Assembly (NCBI GenBank): GCA_002412545.1
Contig: DHVG01000005.1
Coordinates: 1-17,669, forward strand
From: Elusimicrobia bacterium UBA5214
Lineage (GTDB): Bacteria; Elusimicrobiota; UBA5214
Direction of reading: 5' to 3'
DNA length: 17,669 bases
Both the position numbers and the translations under genes were made by a program. The notes beneath the pieces are model-generated. The model ran no database searches. It had not been told where the DNA came from and worked only from the letters and a program-made list of their open reading frames with translations. Each line of letters starts with the position of its first letter. Position 1 is the first letter of the stretch. Positions 7,641-14,214 of the stretch are shown piece by piece.

Positions 7641-7655
7641 CCACAAAAGTAATAA

Positions 7656-10600
7656 ATGCTTATAATACCTTCGAGGCTTATAGACAATAAACCACTTAAA
7701 CATTTCCTGCTACTCTATTGCTTCCTTCTCTTCTTCTGTTCTACACTTCTCGCTGAACAAAATAAAGATTGTTTAGTTATCATAACCGCCCAAGATATAT
7801 CGCAAATGAAAAATACCGTCAAATTTATAAAGCAAAATAAAGGAAAAGTAAAATTTGTCTTTCCCTTAAATATCCTCTTCGTAACTATGACAGATTACAC
7901 GGCAACATTACTAAAAAACAATTCCGATATTGAAGGGATTTATTACGGAAAAGTAGACCCATCAATCGGCACCAAATATGGCAAAACTGCTGAACATGCA
8001 ATTCAGGTATGGAATACTCGCTTTGAAGAAAAATTAAAAGATAAAGAAGTACATTCAAGCACAGCTGAACCTATTTTGAATGATCGTTTAGAACTTCCGG
8101 AGGAAATCAAAGAAAAGAAAAAGAAATCCCATATAAAGCAACAGTTTCAGAACCGAGCACCGGCTTTAGAAAAATTAGCACCTTACAATGCAGGTTTTTA
8201 TGATACAAGCGAATACATGATTGGTTCTGTGGGAGTTATAGCATTTCTTCCGCAAGGTCTCAGTGGTTATGATCCTTGGTCAACATTACAAGAATTAGCG
8301 GTTGTTATTGAGGTTGTTAATGGACTGAATTTTTGGCAAAATAATGAACCCAATAAAGACCTAACCTTCTATCTCAATTTTGTTTATGGTAGTTCAGATT
8401 GGCAAGCTCGAACCATTTATACACCAATTCTTTGGTCTCATACTGATCAATCAGTTTGGATTAAAGAAATTATGGGTAATTACGGCTATACTGAATCATC
8501 TTATTTTGACAGAGTATATCATTTTAACAATGATTTGAGGGATAACTGGAATACCGACTGGGCGTTTGCTATTTTCATCGTTAATAGTTATTACGATCTT
8601 GATGGAAAATTCTCAGACGGTTATTTTGCTTATGCATATGGTGGTGGACCATTTGCGGTTCTTACATATGATAATGGTAACTATGGAATAAATAATATGG
8701 ACGCTTGTATTGCTCATGAGACAGGACATATCTTTTGGGCTCTTGATGAGTATGCAGCGGCAAGTTCAGTAAATGAATATTGCGGATATCTAAATATTCA
8801 AAATGGTAATCATGAAACAAGTGGAATAACTAATGATCCCTGTATAATGAGAAGCCAAGTCACTCCGTATACCAATAATAATATATGCAATTATACAAAA
8901 CAAATGATCGGATGGAGAGATACCGATAGTGATGGGGTCTATGATATTGTTGATACACGAAAAATTAATCTTACCGGGAATAATCCAAATGAATTGTATT
9001 GTTCTAGCAAAACAATTACCGGTTTTACTACTGTTTTACCACCATACCAAAATAGTAATCCCGACCCTGCTGATAGCGGTAACAATATCACAATTTTAAA
9101 AATTTCTACAGTTACATACAAATTAGATGGCAATAATTGGAGTTATGCTCAACCAGTAGATATGGGATTTAACACTGAATCAGAAAGTTTTACTTTCACA
9201 CTAAATGGTCTAACTAACGGGAATCATATACTAACAGTTAGAGTAAAGGATACTCTCAGCAATTACGCAACCACCTATTACAACTTTGAATACATCGCTA
9301 ATCCAGTAATAACTTTGCTACAACCAAATACTGGTTATAACAATGTTGACTCTATGGGAATAACTATATTTGGACAATACTTTCATAACGGTTCAACAGT
9401 CAAACTTCAGAGAACTGAACAAACTGATATTCTTGCTACAAACATAAATTATATAAGTCAAAGCACAATTACTTGTTATTTCAACCTTTACGATAAATAT
9501 CCCGGGAATTGGAATTTAGAAATCTCGTACGGTCAAGCATCTGGAATCAAAAATGATGCTTTTACGATACTTATTGAAACAATATCCCCGGGCGCTGTTA
9601 CATCTTTAGTGGCTCAATCCGGCCAAAATTATGGAGAAGTAATACTAACTTGGGTATCCCCGGGGGACGACTCATATGAAAGACAACTGACAAACGGAAG
9701 CAGATTTGTTATCAAATATTCTACTTATTACGAAGTCAATTGGACAACTGCAAATGCGCAGATTATGATATCGACTTCGTCCGTAAATCCCGGCGATTCT
9801 CAGTCCTACACGGCAAAGAGTTTGCAAGAAGATACCACATACTTTTTTAGATTATGGACTAAAGATGAAGTAGGTAATTACTCACAAATATCAAATGGGG
9901 CAACTATATACATACAACCCATACCACCAGCTACGATAAATTCTCTCACAGCATATACAGGTACAAATCCGGGAGAAGTAATCCTTTCGTGGATAAGTCC
10001 CGGCGATGATAACAATCAAGGTAATATCTCAAATGGTATTTACTCAATAAGATATTCATCGGACACTTACTCAACTTGGGATGATGCACCATATCAAATC
10101 AGTTGGACGACAAATACTGCACCCGGTAATCTTGAAGGTAAAGTTATTACTGGACTTTCGGAAGCAGTAAAATACTATTTCTGGATAAGAGTGCGCGATG
10201 AAAATCTCAGTAATTGGTCTGGTATATCAAACAAAAGCACTGCCACGGCACAAGTTTCACCACCACCACTACAACCTACAGGATTTAATGGGGTAGCCCA
10301 GTCAACCGGTTCAATTAAGTGGTTCTGGACTGACAATGCAAATAACGAGACCAGCTACAAAGTTTATACTTCAACCGGAGGATTATTAGTAGATTTAGAA
10401 AAAGATACTACTTACTGGTTAGAAACAAATCTCTCCCCTAATACTCAATATGCCCGGTATGTTAAAGCAATAAATCTTGGTGGAGAAAGTATATCTTCTA
10501 ACTTAGTTTCTAAATACACTTTATCTCAAGCACCGTACAGTATCGGTATAAATTTTGTGGAAATACACCAGATATCTTTCTCCTGGGTAGCCAGTAATAT

Positions 10601-11606
10601 AACCTATTTTAAGATTGACCGTTCAAATGATAACATTACCTGGATAATATTGAAAAGTTCTACAGATGGTTACCGAGATATTTCCTACCTCGACACAGGG
10701 CTCTTGCCTTTTACCACATATTACTATCGTGTCTATGGACTCAATGAAGACAGAATAGCAAACAATAGTTGCGTTACCGTTAGTACTATCACTAAGAGTG
10801 TTTACGAGCTTGGAGTATCTACATACATTTCACATTTGACAGGTGGCACAGAAACAAAAATTAAACCCGGTTTTGGGGAAATAAAAGTCACAATACCATC
10901 CAATGCAGTAACCAAAGATGTTTATGTTTTGATAAACTCTGACCCTATGACAAATCCGATTTCAATAGATTCACATACAATTACGACTGCAAATGAAAAA
11001 ATCAAAACAGATGTAACTAAGAAACTAATTGATAATTCAATTATAGAGTTGAATATGTTTGACTTAACCGGTACGAGAAGTACAGATACATTTTCTCATG
11101 AGATTGTTTTAACTATTCCCTACCCCGACGAAAATAATGACGGCTTTATTGATAATGTAACACCCTCAGTTAAAGTGGAATCTTTTAGAGTAGTTGCTTT
11201 GAATAAAATTAGTCAGCAATGGGAATTGCCTGAAGGGAATCAATCGCTGGATAAAACAAAAAAGACTGTTAGTGTTAGTCTAAGACACTTCTCGGTATAT
11301 GCACTAATAGCAGTAATGCCAGCGGAAACAAATCTAAGTAAAGTGTATTTTTACCCTAACCCGCTTAGACTATCACTCGCAGACAAAAAGATAACTTTTG
11401 TTAATCTGGCTGATTACACCAAACTAAAAATTTTCACTATCTCTGGAGAATTAGTCTATGAGGAAGAGAAAGAAACACCTAACGGAATTCTGTATTGGTA
11501 TGGTAGAAACAATTCGGGAGAAGAGGTTGCTAGTGGTGTCTACATCTATTTAATTTCTAACAATAACGGTGAAAAAAAGACCGGTAAAATAGCAGTTATT
11601 AAGTAA
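7656..11606 (+). CDS. Secreted multidomain metzincin-like zinc metalloprotease with FN3 repeats
   Basis: A 1316-residue exported protein. The signal peptide spans residues 15-33 (hydrophobic, cleavage near LLA-EQ). A propeptide-like domain follows (38-100), then the catalytic domain at about 180-420. Its motif HETGHIFWALD gives H354, E355, H358 and D364, matching the HExxHxxGxxH/D layout of metzincins with W in place of G and Asp as third ligand; CIM at 396-398 is a candidate Met-turn. Next come DTDSDG (422-427, calcium-type loop), an Ig/IPT-like domain (548-640), four FN3 domains (about 644-1045), a ZU5-like domain (1060-1220), and a FlgD/Por-type C-terminal domain (1228-1316, YFYPNPLR ... 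SGVYIYLI) that suggests surface sorting. It is the only plus-strand gene, a lone transcription unit, and looks like cargo. Substrate is unknown. Confidence 0.8.
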   Translation: MLIIPSRLIDNKPLKHFLLLYCFLLFFCSTLLAEQNKDCLVIITAQDISQMKNTVKFIKQNKGKVKFVFPLNILFVTMTDYTATLLKNNSDIEGIYYGKVDPSIGTKYGKTAEHAIQVWNTRFEEKLKDKEVHSSTAEPILNDRLELPEEIKEKKKKSHIKQQFQNRAPALEKLAPYNAGFYDTSEYMIGSVGVIAFLPQGLSGYDPWSTLQELAVVIEVVNGLNFWQNNEPNKDLTFYLNFVYGSSDWQARTIYTPILWSHTDQSVWIKEIMGNYGYTESSYFDRVYHFNNDLRDNWNTDWAFAIFIVNSYYDLDGKFSDGYFAYAYGGGPFAVLTYDNGNYGINNMDACIAHETGHIFWALDEYAAASSVNEYCGYLNIQNGNHETSGITNDPCIMRSQVTPYTNNNICNYTKQMIGWRDTDSDGVYDIVDTRKINLTGNNPNELYCSSKTITGFTTVLPPYQNSNPDPADSGNNITILKISTVTYKLDGNNWSYAQPVDMGFNTESESFTFTLNGLTNGNHILTVRVKDTLSNYATTYYNFEYIANPVITLLQPNTGYNNVDSMGITIFGQYFHNGSTVKLQRTEQTDILATNINYISQSTITCYFNLYDKYPGNWNLEISYGQASGIKNDAFTILIETISPGAVTSLVAQSGQNYGEVILTWVSPGDDSYERQLTNGSRFVIKYSTYYEVNWTTANAQIMISTSSVNPGDSQSYTAKSLQEDTTYFFRLWTKDEVGNYSQISNGATIYIQPIPPATINSLTAYTGTNPGEVILSWISPGDDNNQGNISNGIYSIRYSSDTYSTWDDAPYQISWTTNTAPGNLEGKVITGLSEAVKYYFWIRVRDENLSNWSGISNKSTATAQVSPPPLQPTGFNGVAQSTGSIKWFWTDNANNETSYKVYTSTGGLLVDLEKDTTYWLETNLSPNTQYARYVKAINLGGESISSNLVSKYTLSQAPYSIGINFVEIHQISFSWVASNITYFKIDRSNDNITWIILKSSTDGYRDISYLDTGLLPFTTYYYRVYGLNEDRIANNSCVTVSTITKSVYELGVSTYISHLTGGTETKIKPGFGEIKVTIPSNAVTKDVYVLINSDPMTNPISIDSHTITTANEKIKTDVTKKLIDNSIIELNMFDLTGTRSTDTFSHEIVLTIPYPDENNDGFIDNVTPSVKVESFRVVALNKISQQWELPEGNQSLDKTKKTVSVSLRHFSVYALIAVMPAETNLSKVYFYPNPLRLSLADKKITFVNLADYTKLKIFTISGELVYEEEKETPNGILYWYGRNNSGEEVASGVYIYLISNNNGEKKTGKIAVIK

Positions 11607-11735
11607 CATACTTGTTTAACCAAGACACTACCCATCTCAAACTTTCCAAAAAATCCTCTCTGCCAAACCTTATTTCACCAAACAACCTTACCCTGACTTA
11701 TGGCAACCCCGTAGAAATAAGAACACGGAGCAAAC

Positions 11736-11759
11736 CCCGTAAATATACAACTATACGGG
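11736..11759 (+). terminator. Weak hairpin after the metalloprotease gene
   Basis: CCCGTA (11736-11741) pairs with TACGGG (11754-11759) around an AT-rich loop, and an A-rich run follows. No T-run is present on this strand, so termination here is uncertain. The 231-bp gap contains no other gene. Confidence 0.3.
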
Positions 11760-11760
11760 A

Positions 11761-11801
11761 TAAACAAAAAACCGCTAACCTCTTTTCAGAAATCAGCGGT
11801 T
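11761..11801 (-). terminator. Rho-independent terminator of the PIN toxin operon
   Basis: On the minus strand AACCGCT pairs with AGCGGTT (11795-11801 with 11770-11776) around an 18-nt loop and is followed directly by TTTTTGTTTA. It lies 37 bp past the stop codon of the partner gene. A third AAGCGGTT (11803-11810) could compete for the same arm. Confidence 0.7.
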
Positions 11802-11837
11802 AAAGCGGTTAAATTTGAACTTCCCCGTTCAGGTAGT

Positions 11838-12056
11838 TTAAGATTGACGCACTTTATTTTCCATTTCTCTTTTGACTTGACGAGCACCCTCTTTTATGTC
11901 TTTTACAATCTCGTCGGGGGTCATCGTTTTCCATTCAATCTGTTTTAAATAGCGGTAATAGTGAATATCCTGCAAAGATTTACATCCCGGGAACTCATGC
12001 TGAACTTTTCTTAATACTTTTTCTTTTTCCTCTTCTGTAACTCTATTTTTAGCCAT
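11838..12056 (-). CDS. Small partner (putative antitoxin) of the PIN toxin
   Basis: A 72-residue, highly charged protein. The ATG at 12056 is preferred: AGGAGGTG (12068-12061) precedes it and the toxin stop codon ends one base before it, so translation is coupled. A start seven codons upstream would overlap the toxin and has no such site. The body has two helical segments (TEEEKEKVLRKVQHEFPG and TPDEIVKDIKEGARQVKREM) with DIHYYRYLKQIEWKTM between them. It is downstream of the toxin, an order seen in some VapBC-type pairs. No known DNA-binding fold is clear, so antitoxin function is inferred from the pairing. Confidence 0.65.
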   Translation of the reverse strand: MAKNRVTEEEKEKVLRKVQHEFPGCKSLQDIHYYRYLKQIEWKTMTPDEIVKDIKEGARQVKREMENKVRQS

Positions 12057-12057
12057 T

Positions 12058-12525
12058 TTACACCTCCTCTTCCTCAAGAAAATCTTCAGGTGTTGCGATT
12101 GTGGGAATTGGAATCCTTAAGTGTGTGTTCACCTCACGAACTATTTCTTGTGTTCCTCGTTTGTAAAGGTGTTTAAGGTTCCAAGTAACCAAAAAATCCG
12201 TTTCTCCGAGACTTGCCGAGGCAATGTGAATAGCGTCCAAACGAGGTAATCGCCTTTGAGACAAATAGATATTCGATAGTTTAATTACATCTTCGGTTAT
12301 CTCCAGAACGGCATGGTCACGAATCAAGTTTTCTACTGCCTTGCGTAAGGTTAAATCTTCAATTGCTCTGATTTCGTCAAGAATAGCTTCGGAGATATAA
12401 CTGTCAAAATGGGGTAATATATCTCTCCAGAATTCTCTGGTTATATCCCTTAGATAAGGAGCATCATCTTGAAAGTACATACTTATTGTTGAATTCTCCA
12501 AGTAAACCTTTATTCTTCTTGGCAT
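12058..12525 (-). CDS. PIN-domain ribonuclease, VapC-type toxin
   Basis: A 155-residue PIN-domain protein, the fold of VapC toxins that cleave RNA with a metal-ion acidic cluster. Acidic positions are visible in the usual order: VYLENSTIS at the first strand (with E where D is normal), an E in SEAILDEIRAIE, LDAIHIASA, and the final strand DFLVTWNLKHL typical of this subgroup. It forms a two-gene operon with the small protein downstream and has its own promoter. Sited next to the right attachment region, it would suit a role in keeping the element in the cell. The first-residue E substitution is conservative, so the enzyme may be active. Target RNA cannot be read from sequence. Confidence 0.88.
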   Translation of the reverse strand: MPRRIKVYLENSTISMYFQDDAPYLRDITREFWRDILPHFDSYISEAILDEIRAIEDLTLRKAVENLIRDHAVLEITEDVIKLSNIYLSQRRLPRLDAIHIASASLGETDFLVTWNLKHLYKRGTQEIVREVNTHLRIPIPTIATPEDFLEEEEV

Positions 12526-12552
12526 ACCTCTGTTTGTTACCTCCAGTTGTTA

Positions 12553-12581
12553 ATTATAAAACACTTTCTGAAAAAAATCAA
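12553..12581 (-). promoter_or_regulatory. Promoter of the PIN toxin operon
   Basis: On the minus strand TTGATT (12581-12576) and a perfect TATAAT (12558-12553) are spaced by 17 bp and lie about 30 bp before the toxin start. A GGAGGT follows in the leader. The integrase arm-type repeats begin only 11 bp upstream of the -35 box, so recombination proteins could affect this promoter. Confidence 0.7.
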
Positions 12582-12591
12582 CCTAAATTTT

Positions 12592-12650
12592 GGTGTCCAA
12601 ATAGTGTCCATTTGGTGTCCAAAATGGCACAAATTGGTATAAATTGGTAT
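12592..12650. repeat. Integrase arm-type sites, right
   Basis: The 22 bp at 12592-12613 match 201-222 exactly. A third TTTGGTGTCCAAAATGG unit follows, and then a 10-bp tandem repeat AAATTGGTAT (12631-12640 and 12641-12650). The cluster sits about 110 bp inside the right core, the position expected for P-arm binding sites. Binding is inferred. Confidence 0.55.
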
Positions 12651-12655
12651 AAATG

Positions 12656-12762
12656 CTATTTCTCCTTTTTCTCGTCGGAAATCGGCTTCTCAGACGGAGT
12701 TTCTTTATCCTCATCTTTAGCATTAGCAAACCGACGCCCTCGGCCTCTAGGCGACCTCTCCT
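12656..12762 (-). pseudogene. int: Stranded C-terminal tail of the integrase (episomal form)
   Basis: Reading the right core in the integrase frame on the minus strand continues without a stop for 22 codons past RRFA, through NAKDEDKETP, SEKPISDEKKEK, and ends at TAG (12658-12656). In the integrated state this piece has no start and lies 12.6 kb from the rest of the gene. In the excised circle it would rejoin the integrase frame exactly, giving a protein of about 427 residues with a charged tail instead of KPIYR. Confidence 0.8.
12723..12762. repeat. Right attachment core (attR), 40-bp direct repeat
   Basis: Exact copy of 90-129. It is a truncated tRNA-Ser(GCU) 5' half: acceptor, D arm and anticodon loop to CTAA, then unrelated DNA. 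It is the remnant of the original chromosomal tRNA gene, still attached to its native upstream DNA on the right. Confidence 0.92.
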
Positions 12763-12771
12763 GCCGGTACA

Positions 12772-12806
12772 TAGTCTGTAGTGATTAGTTACTAGTGGTT
12801 AGCAAA
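12772..12806. repeat. Degenerate heptamer tract (TAG-phase)
   Basis: Five 7-bp units in register: TAGTCTG, TAGTGAT, TAGTTAC, TAGTGGT, TAGCAAA. It sits just upstream of the original tRNA-Ser(GCU) 5' end. It is one of several 7-bp-period tracts in the chromosomal flank. The gap 12763-13023 has no gene; besides this tract it holds the hairpin element described next. Confidence 0.55.
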
Positions 12807-12877
12807 AGCTAAGAAACTTATCTCCGGAAAATTTTAGCAAAAAAATAAAAAAAAAGCAAAAAATCTTCAAATAAAAA

Positions 12878-12983
12878 AACCGCCAACATCTTTCGCGATT
12901 CATCGGCGAGTCGCCGACATTCCTCATCGGAAGTCCACCGAGGAGGTGGAAGAGGTGACTGACATCAGCGGTTAATTTTTTTT
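12878..12983. terminator. Multibranched hairpin element, probable terminator
   Basis: Outer arms AACCGC (12878-12883) and GCGGTT (12968-12973) enclose three hairpins: TCGGCGA/TCGCCGA (12903-12917), TTCC/GGAA (12920-12932) and TCCACC/GGTGGA (12934-12950). An A-run precedes it and a T-run follows (12976-12983), so it could terminate transcription in either direction, for example from the response-regulator gene. Its GGACTTCC and GTCGCCGAT parts recur, in opposite orientation, in the stretch near 7497-7522. Confidence 0.55.
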
Positions 12984-13023
12984 CTCACACTGTAATTTTG
13001 GTACTAATTGAAATTTATGTCTC

Positions 13024-13713
13024 TTACCCGGTAAAAATGTAACCTTTATACTTGACTGTTTTTATCTTGTCTCTATCTTTCCCCCCAAACTTTCTTCTTA
13101 TTTTTTTCATTGTTGCTTCAATTATTTTCGTCTTTTTCTTATCTGCCTCGCCACATTCCCACAATGTCTTACACAAATATTCTCTGCTCACCACTGCACC
13201 CTGTTTGGACATCAAAAGATAAAGAAAATCAAATTCCTTCGGGGTGAGGTCGATTCTTCTTCTCCCGATCTTTGCCATTAGTGGTACGACATAAAGACTT
13301 ATCTCTCCTCTTTGTAATATCTTCCTTGATCGTTTTTCTAGGTTTACCCGGTTAAGTATTCTCCTTATTCTTGCTCTGAATACTTCTACATCAAAAGGCT
13401 TTTTTATGTAGTCCTCCGCTCCCATCTCCAGTCCTTTTATCTCGTCTTCCTTTTTCAACATTTTCCCGGTCAGCATCACTATCGGAATATCTTCTGTTTG
13501 TTTATCTGCTTTCAATATCTTACAGATATCCCAACCATCCAAATTACCAGGAAACACCAAGTCAAGAATGATTAAATCCGGCTTCTCGCTCTTTGCTTTT
13601 TCAATACCTTCCTCGGTACTCAAAGTATATTTTACTTCAAAATCGTCCAGTGCAATTCTAATACTTTCATAAATACTTTTTTCGTCATCAATTACAAGAA
13701 TTTTTTGTTTCAT
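13024..13713 (-). CDS. OmpR-family response regulator
   Basis: Two-component regulator of about 229 residues from ATG at 13713; a GTG four codons earlier is possible. The receiver domain spans residues 1-120 with acidic pocket D9/D10, phospho-acceptor D51 (LIILD), T82 (MLTGK) and K105 (KKPFD). Residues 135-228 are the OmpR winged-helix DNA-binding domain (IDLTPKEFDFLYLLMSKQGA, then KIIEATMKKIRRKFG, ending TVKYKGYIFTG). The loop after D51, VFPGNLDGWD, is slightly longer than the usual MPGMDG. No histidine kinase lies nearby, so it is an orphan in this window. Targets cannot be inferred. It belongs to the chromosomal flank, not the element. Confidence 0.95.
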   Translation of the reverse strand: MKQKILVIDDEKSIYESIRIALDDFEVKYTLSTEEGIEKAKSEKPDLIILDLVFPGNLDGWDICKILKADKQTEDIPIVMLTGKMLKKEDEIKGLEMGAEDYIKKPFDVEVFRARIRRILNRVNLEKRSRKILQRGEISLYVVPLMAKIGRRRIDLTPKEFDFLYLLMSKQGAVVSREYLCKTLWECGEADKKKTKIIEATMKKIRRKFGGKDRDKIKTVKYKGYIFTG

Positions 13714-13822
13714 TTCTTTAATCACTCGCAGTTAATCTTTAGTTATATCTTAGAATATAATCTCTCCCTATCGGAAAAACTTTTTAGAATATAGACATAA
13801 TACATATTAAAGAATATGAACA

Positions 13823-13855
13823 CCGTTTCTACGAAGCTTTAGCGAAGTAGAACGG
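13823..13855. repeat. Palindromic repeat, GCCTTGGC-core family (copy 2)
   Basis: CCGTTTCTAC ... GTAGAACGG, matching copy 1 apart from two compensating-looking changes in the centre (GCTTTAGC for GCCTTGGC). As at copy 1, it directly follows a tRNA-Ser 3' acceptor strand CCTCTCCG, so tRNA end plus palindrome appear to have been duplicated as one unit. Confidence 0.65.
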
Positions 13856-13883
13856 AGAGGGAGGGATTCGCCCCGCACCAAAT
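13853..13883 (-). pseudogene. 3' remnant of outer tRNA-Ser (level 2)
   Basis: Begins ATTTGGTGCGGGG, which is complementary to the tail of the 5' half at 14090-14141 (CCCCGCACCAATTT), then CGAATCCCTC and the acceptor strand CCTCTCC plus G. The acceptor matches GGAGAGG of that 5' half, but the variable arm and 5' T-stem strand are missing. It could not form a complete tRNA. Confidence 0.6.
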
Positions 13884-13953
13884 CGGTGGGAGTAGGATTC
13901 GAACCCACGGTACCCTTGCGAGTACACTGGTTTTTCTCGACCCCGTAAGAAAG
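13884..13953 (-). pseudogene. 3' half of broken tRNA-Ser (level 3)
   Basis: After the helix strand CTTTCTTACGGGG come TCGAGAAAAACCAG, a good long variable arm (GTAC/GTAC), T arm GTGGG-TTCGAAT-CCTAC and acceptor TCCCACC plus G. The acceptor pairs fully with GGTGGGA of the 5' half at 14041-14089, on the far side of the intact tRNA-Ser(UGA). The remaining CGA suggests a former tRNA-Ser(CGA). The anticodon stem strand ACCAG has no partner in that 5' half, so a joined product looks defective. Confidence 0.65.
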
Positions 13954-14040
13954 CGGAGGGAGTGAGATTCGAACTCACGGTAACCTGACGGCTACATCGG
14001 TTTTCAAGACCGACCCCTTAAACCACTCGGGCATCCCTCC
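13954..14040 (-). tRNA. tRNA-Ser(UGA)
   Basis: Complete class II tRNA: acceptor GGAGGGA/TCCCTCC with discriminator G at 13954, D arm CCC/GGG, anticodon stem TCGGT/ACCGA with loop CTTGAAA (anticodon UGA), variable arm GTAGCC/GGTTAC and T arm GTGAG-TTCGAAT-CTCAC. CCA is not encoded. Both its flanks are helix strands belonging to a broken outer tRNA, so its acceptor stem could extend by about 14 more pairs. By wobble it would read most UC-N serine codons. Confidence 0.95.
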
Positions 14041-14089
14041 GCTTCTCTACGGGGCAAGCCGCCGCCATCAACCACTCGGCCATCCCACC
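14041..14089 (-). pseudogene. 5' half of broken tRNA-Ser (level 3)
   Basis: Acceptor GGTGGGA, D arm with GAGTGGTTGATGG, then GCGGCGGCTTG, breaking at the anticodon loop into CCCCGTAGAGAAGC, which leads straight into the intact tRNA-Ser(UGA). That 14-nt tail pairs with GCTTTCTTACGGGG on the other side (13 of 14 positions, two as G-U). Confidence 0.65.
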
Positions 14090-14141
14090 AAATTGGTGCG
14101 GGGTTCAAGACCAGCACCATCAACCGCTCGGTCACCTCTCC
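14090..14141 (-). pseudogene. 5' half of broken tRNA-Ser (level 2)
   Basis: Acceptor GGAGAGG, D arm GAGCGGTTGATGG, anticodon stem CTGGT and loop CTTGAA, then CCCCGCACCAATTT leading directly into the level-3 acceptor. The tail pairs with GATTTGGTGCGGGG at 13883 (13 of 14, one wobble). It can also fold back by itself (GGTGC with GCACC). Confidence 0.65.
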
Positions 14142-14195
14142 ATAATTTTGCGCAGGATTCAAGCCAGACCCGTTCAACCACTCACGCACCTCTCC
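14142..14195 (-). pseudogene. 5' half of broken tRNA-Ser (level 1, no partner)
   Basis: Acceptor GGAGAGG, D arm GAGTGGTTGAACGG, then TCTGGCTTGAA, breaking at the same loop position into TCCTGCGCAAAATTAT. No complementary 3' strand was found near the cluster. Its D stem is degenerate, so this is a decayed fragment. Confidence 0.6.
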
Positions 14196-14214
14196 GTATT
14201 TGATGTCCAATTTC

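Larger units (their letters stand above)
90..12722. mobile_element. Integrative element inserted in tRNA-Ser(GCU)
   Basis: It is bounded by the 40-bp direct repeats at 90-129 and 12723-12762. The integrase sits directly at the left repeat, followed by an excisionase-like gene. Direct repeats of the arm-binding type occur near both ends (201-222 and 12592-12613). The interior holds a primase/initiator-like gene, an origin-like non-coding region, a toxin-antitoxin pair, and large cargo genes (a TPR protein and a secreted metalloprotease). No structural phage genes, terminase large subunit or conjugation genes are recognisable, so it resembles an integrative plasmid or satellite-type island. The core, integrase frame and arm sites at the right end are intact, so excision seems still possible. 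Confidence 0.88.

Noticed and set aside
11612..11803. 63-codon open frame after the metalloprotease gene
   Set aside because: No ribosome binding site, low-complexity sequence, and its end overlaps the terminator of the toxin operon.
12486..12788. 100-codon plus-strand open frame across the right attachment region
   Set aside because: It runs opposite to the integrase tail and overlaps promoter, arm sites and core; composition and lack of a ribosome binding site indicate a shadow frame.
13884..14089. Functional spliced tRNA-Ser(CGA) from the level-3 halves
   Set aside because: Acceptor and T arm pair, but the anticodon stem strand ACCAG has no complement in the GCGGCGG of the 5' half, so the joined molecule would be defective; it is listed as a pseudogene.
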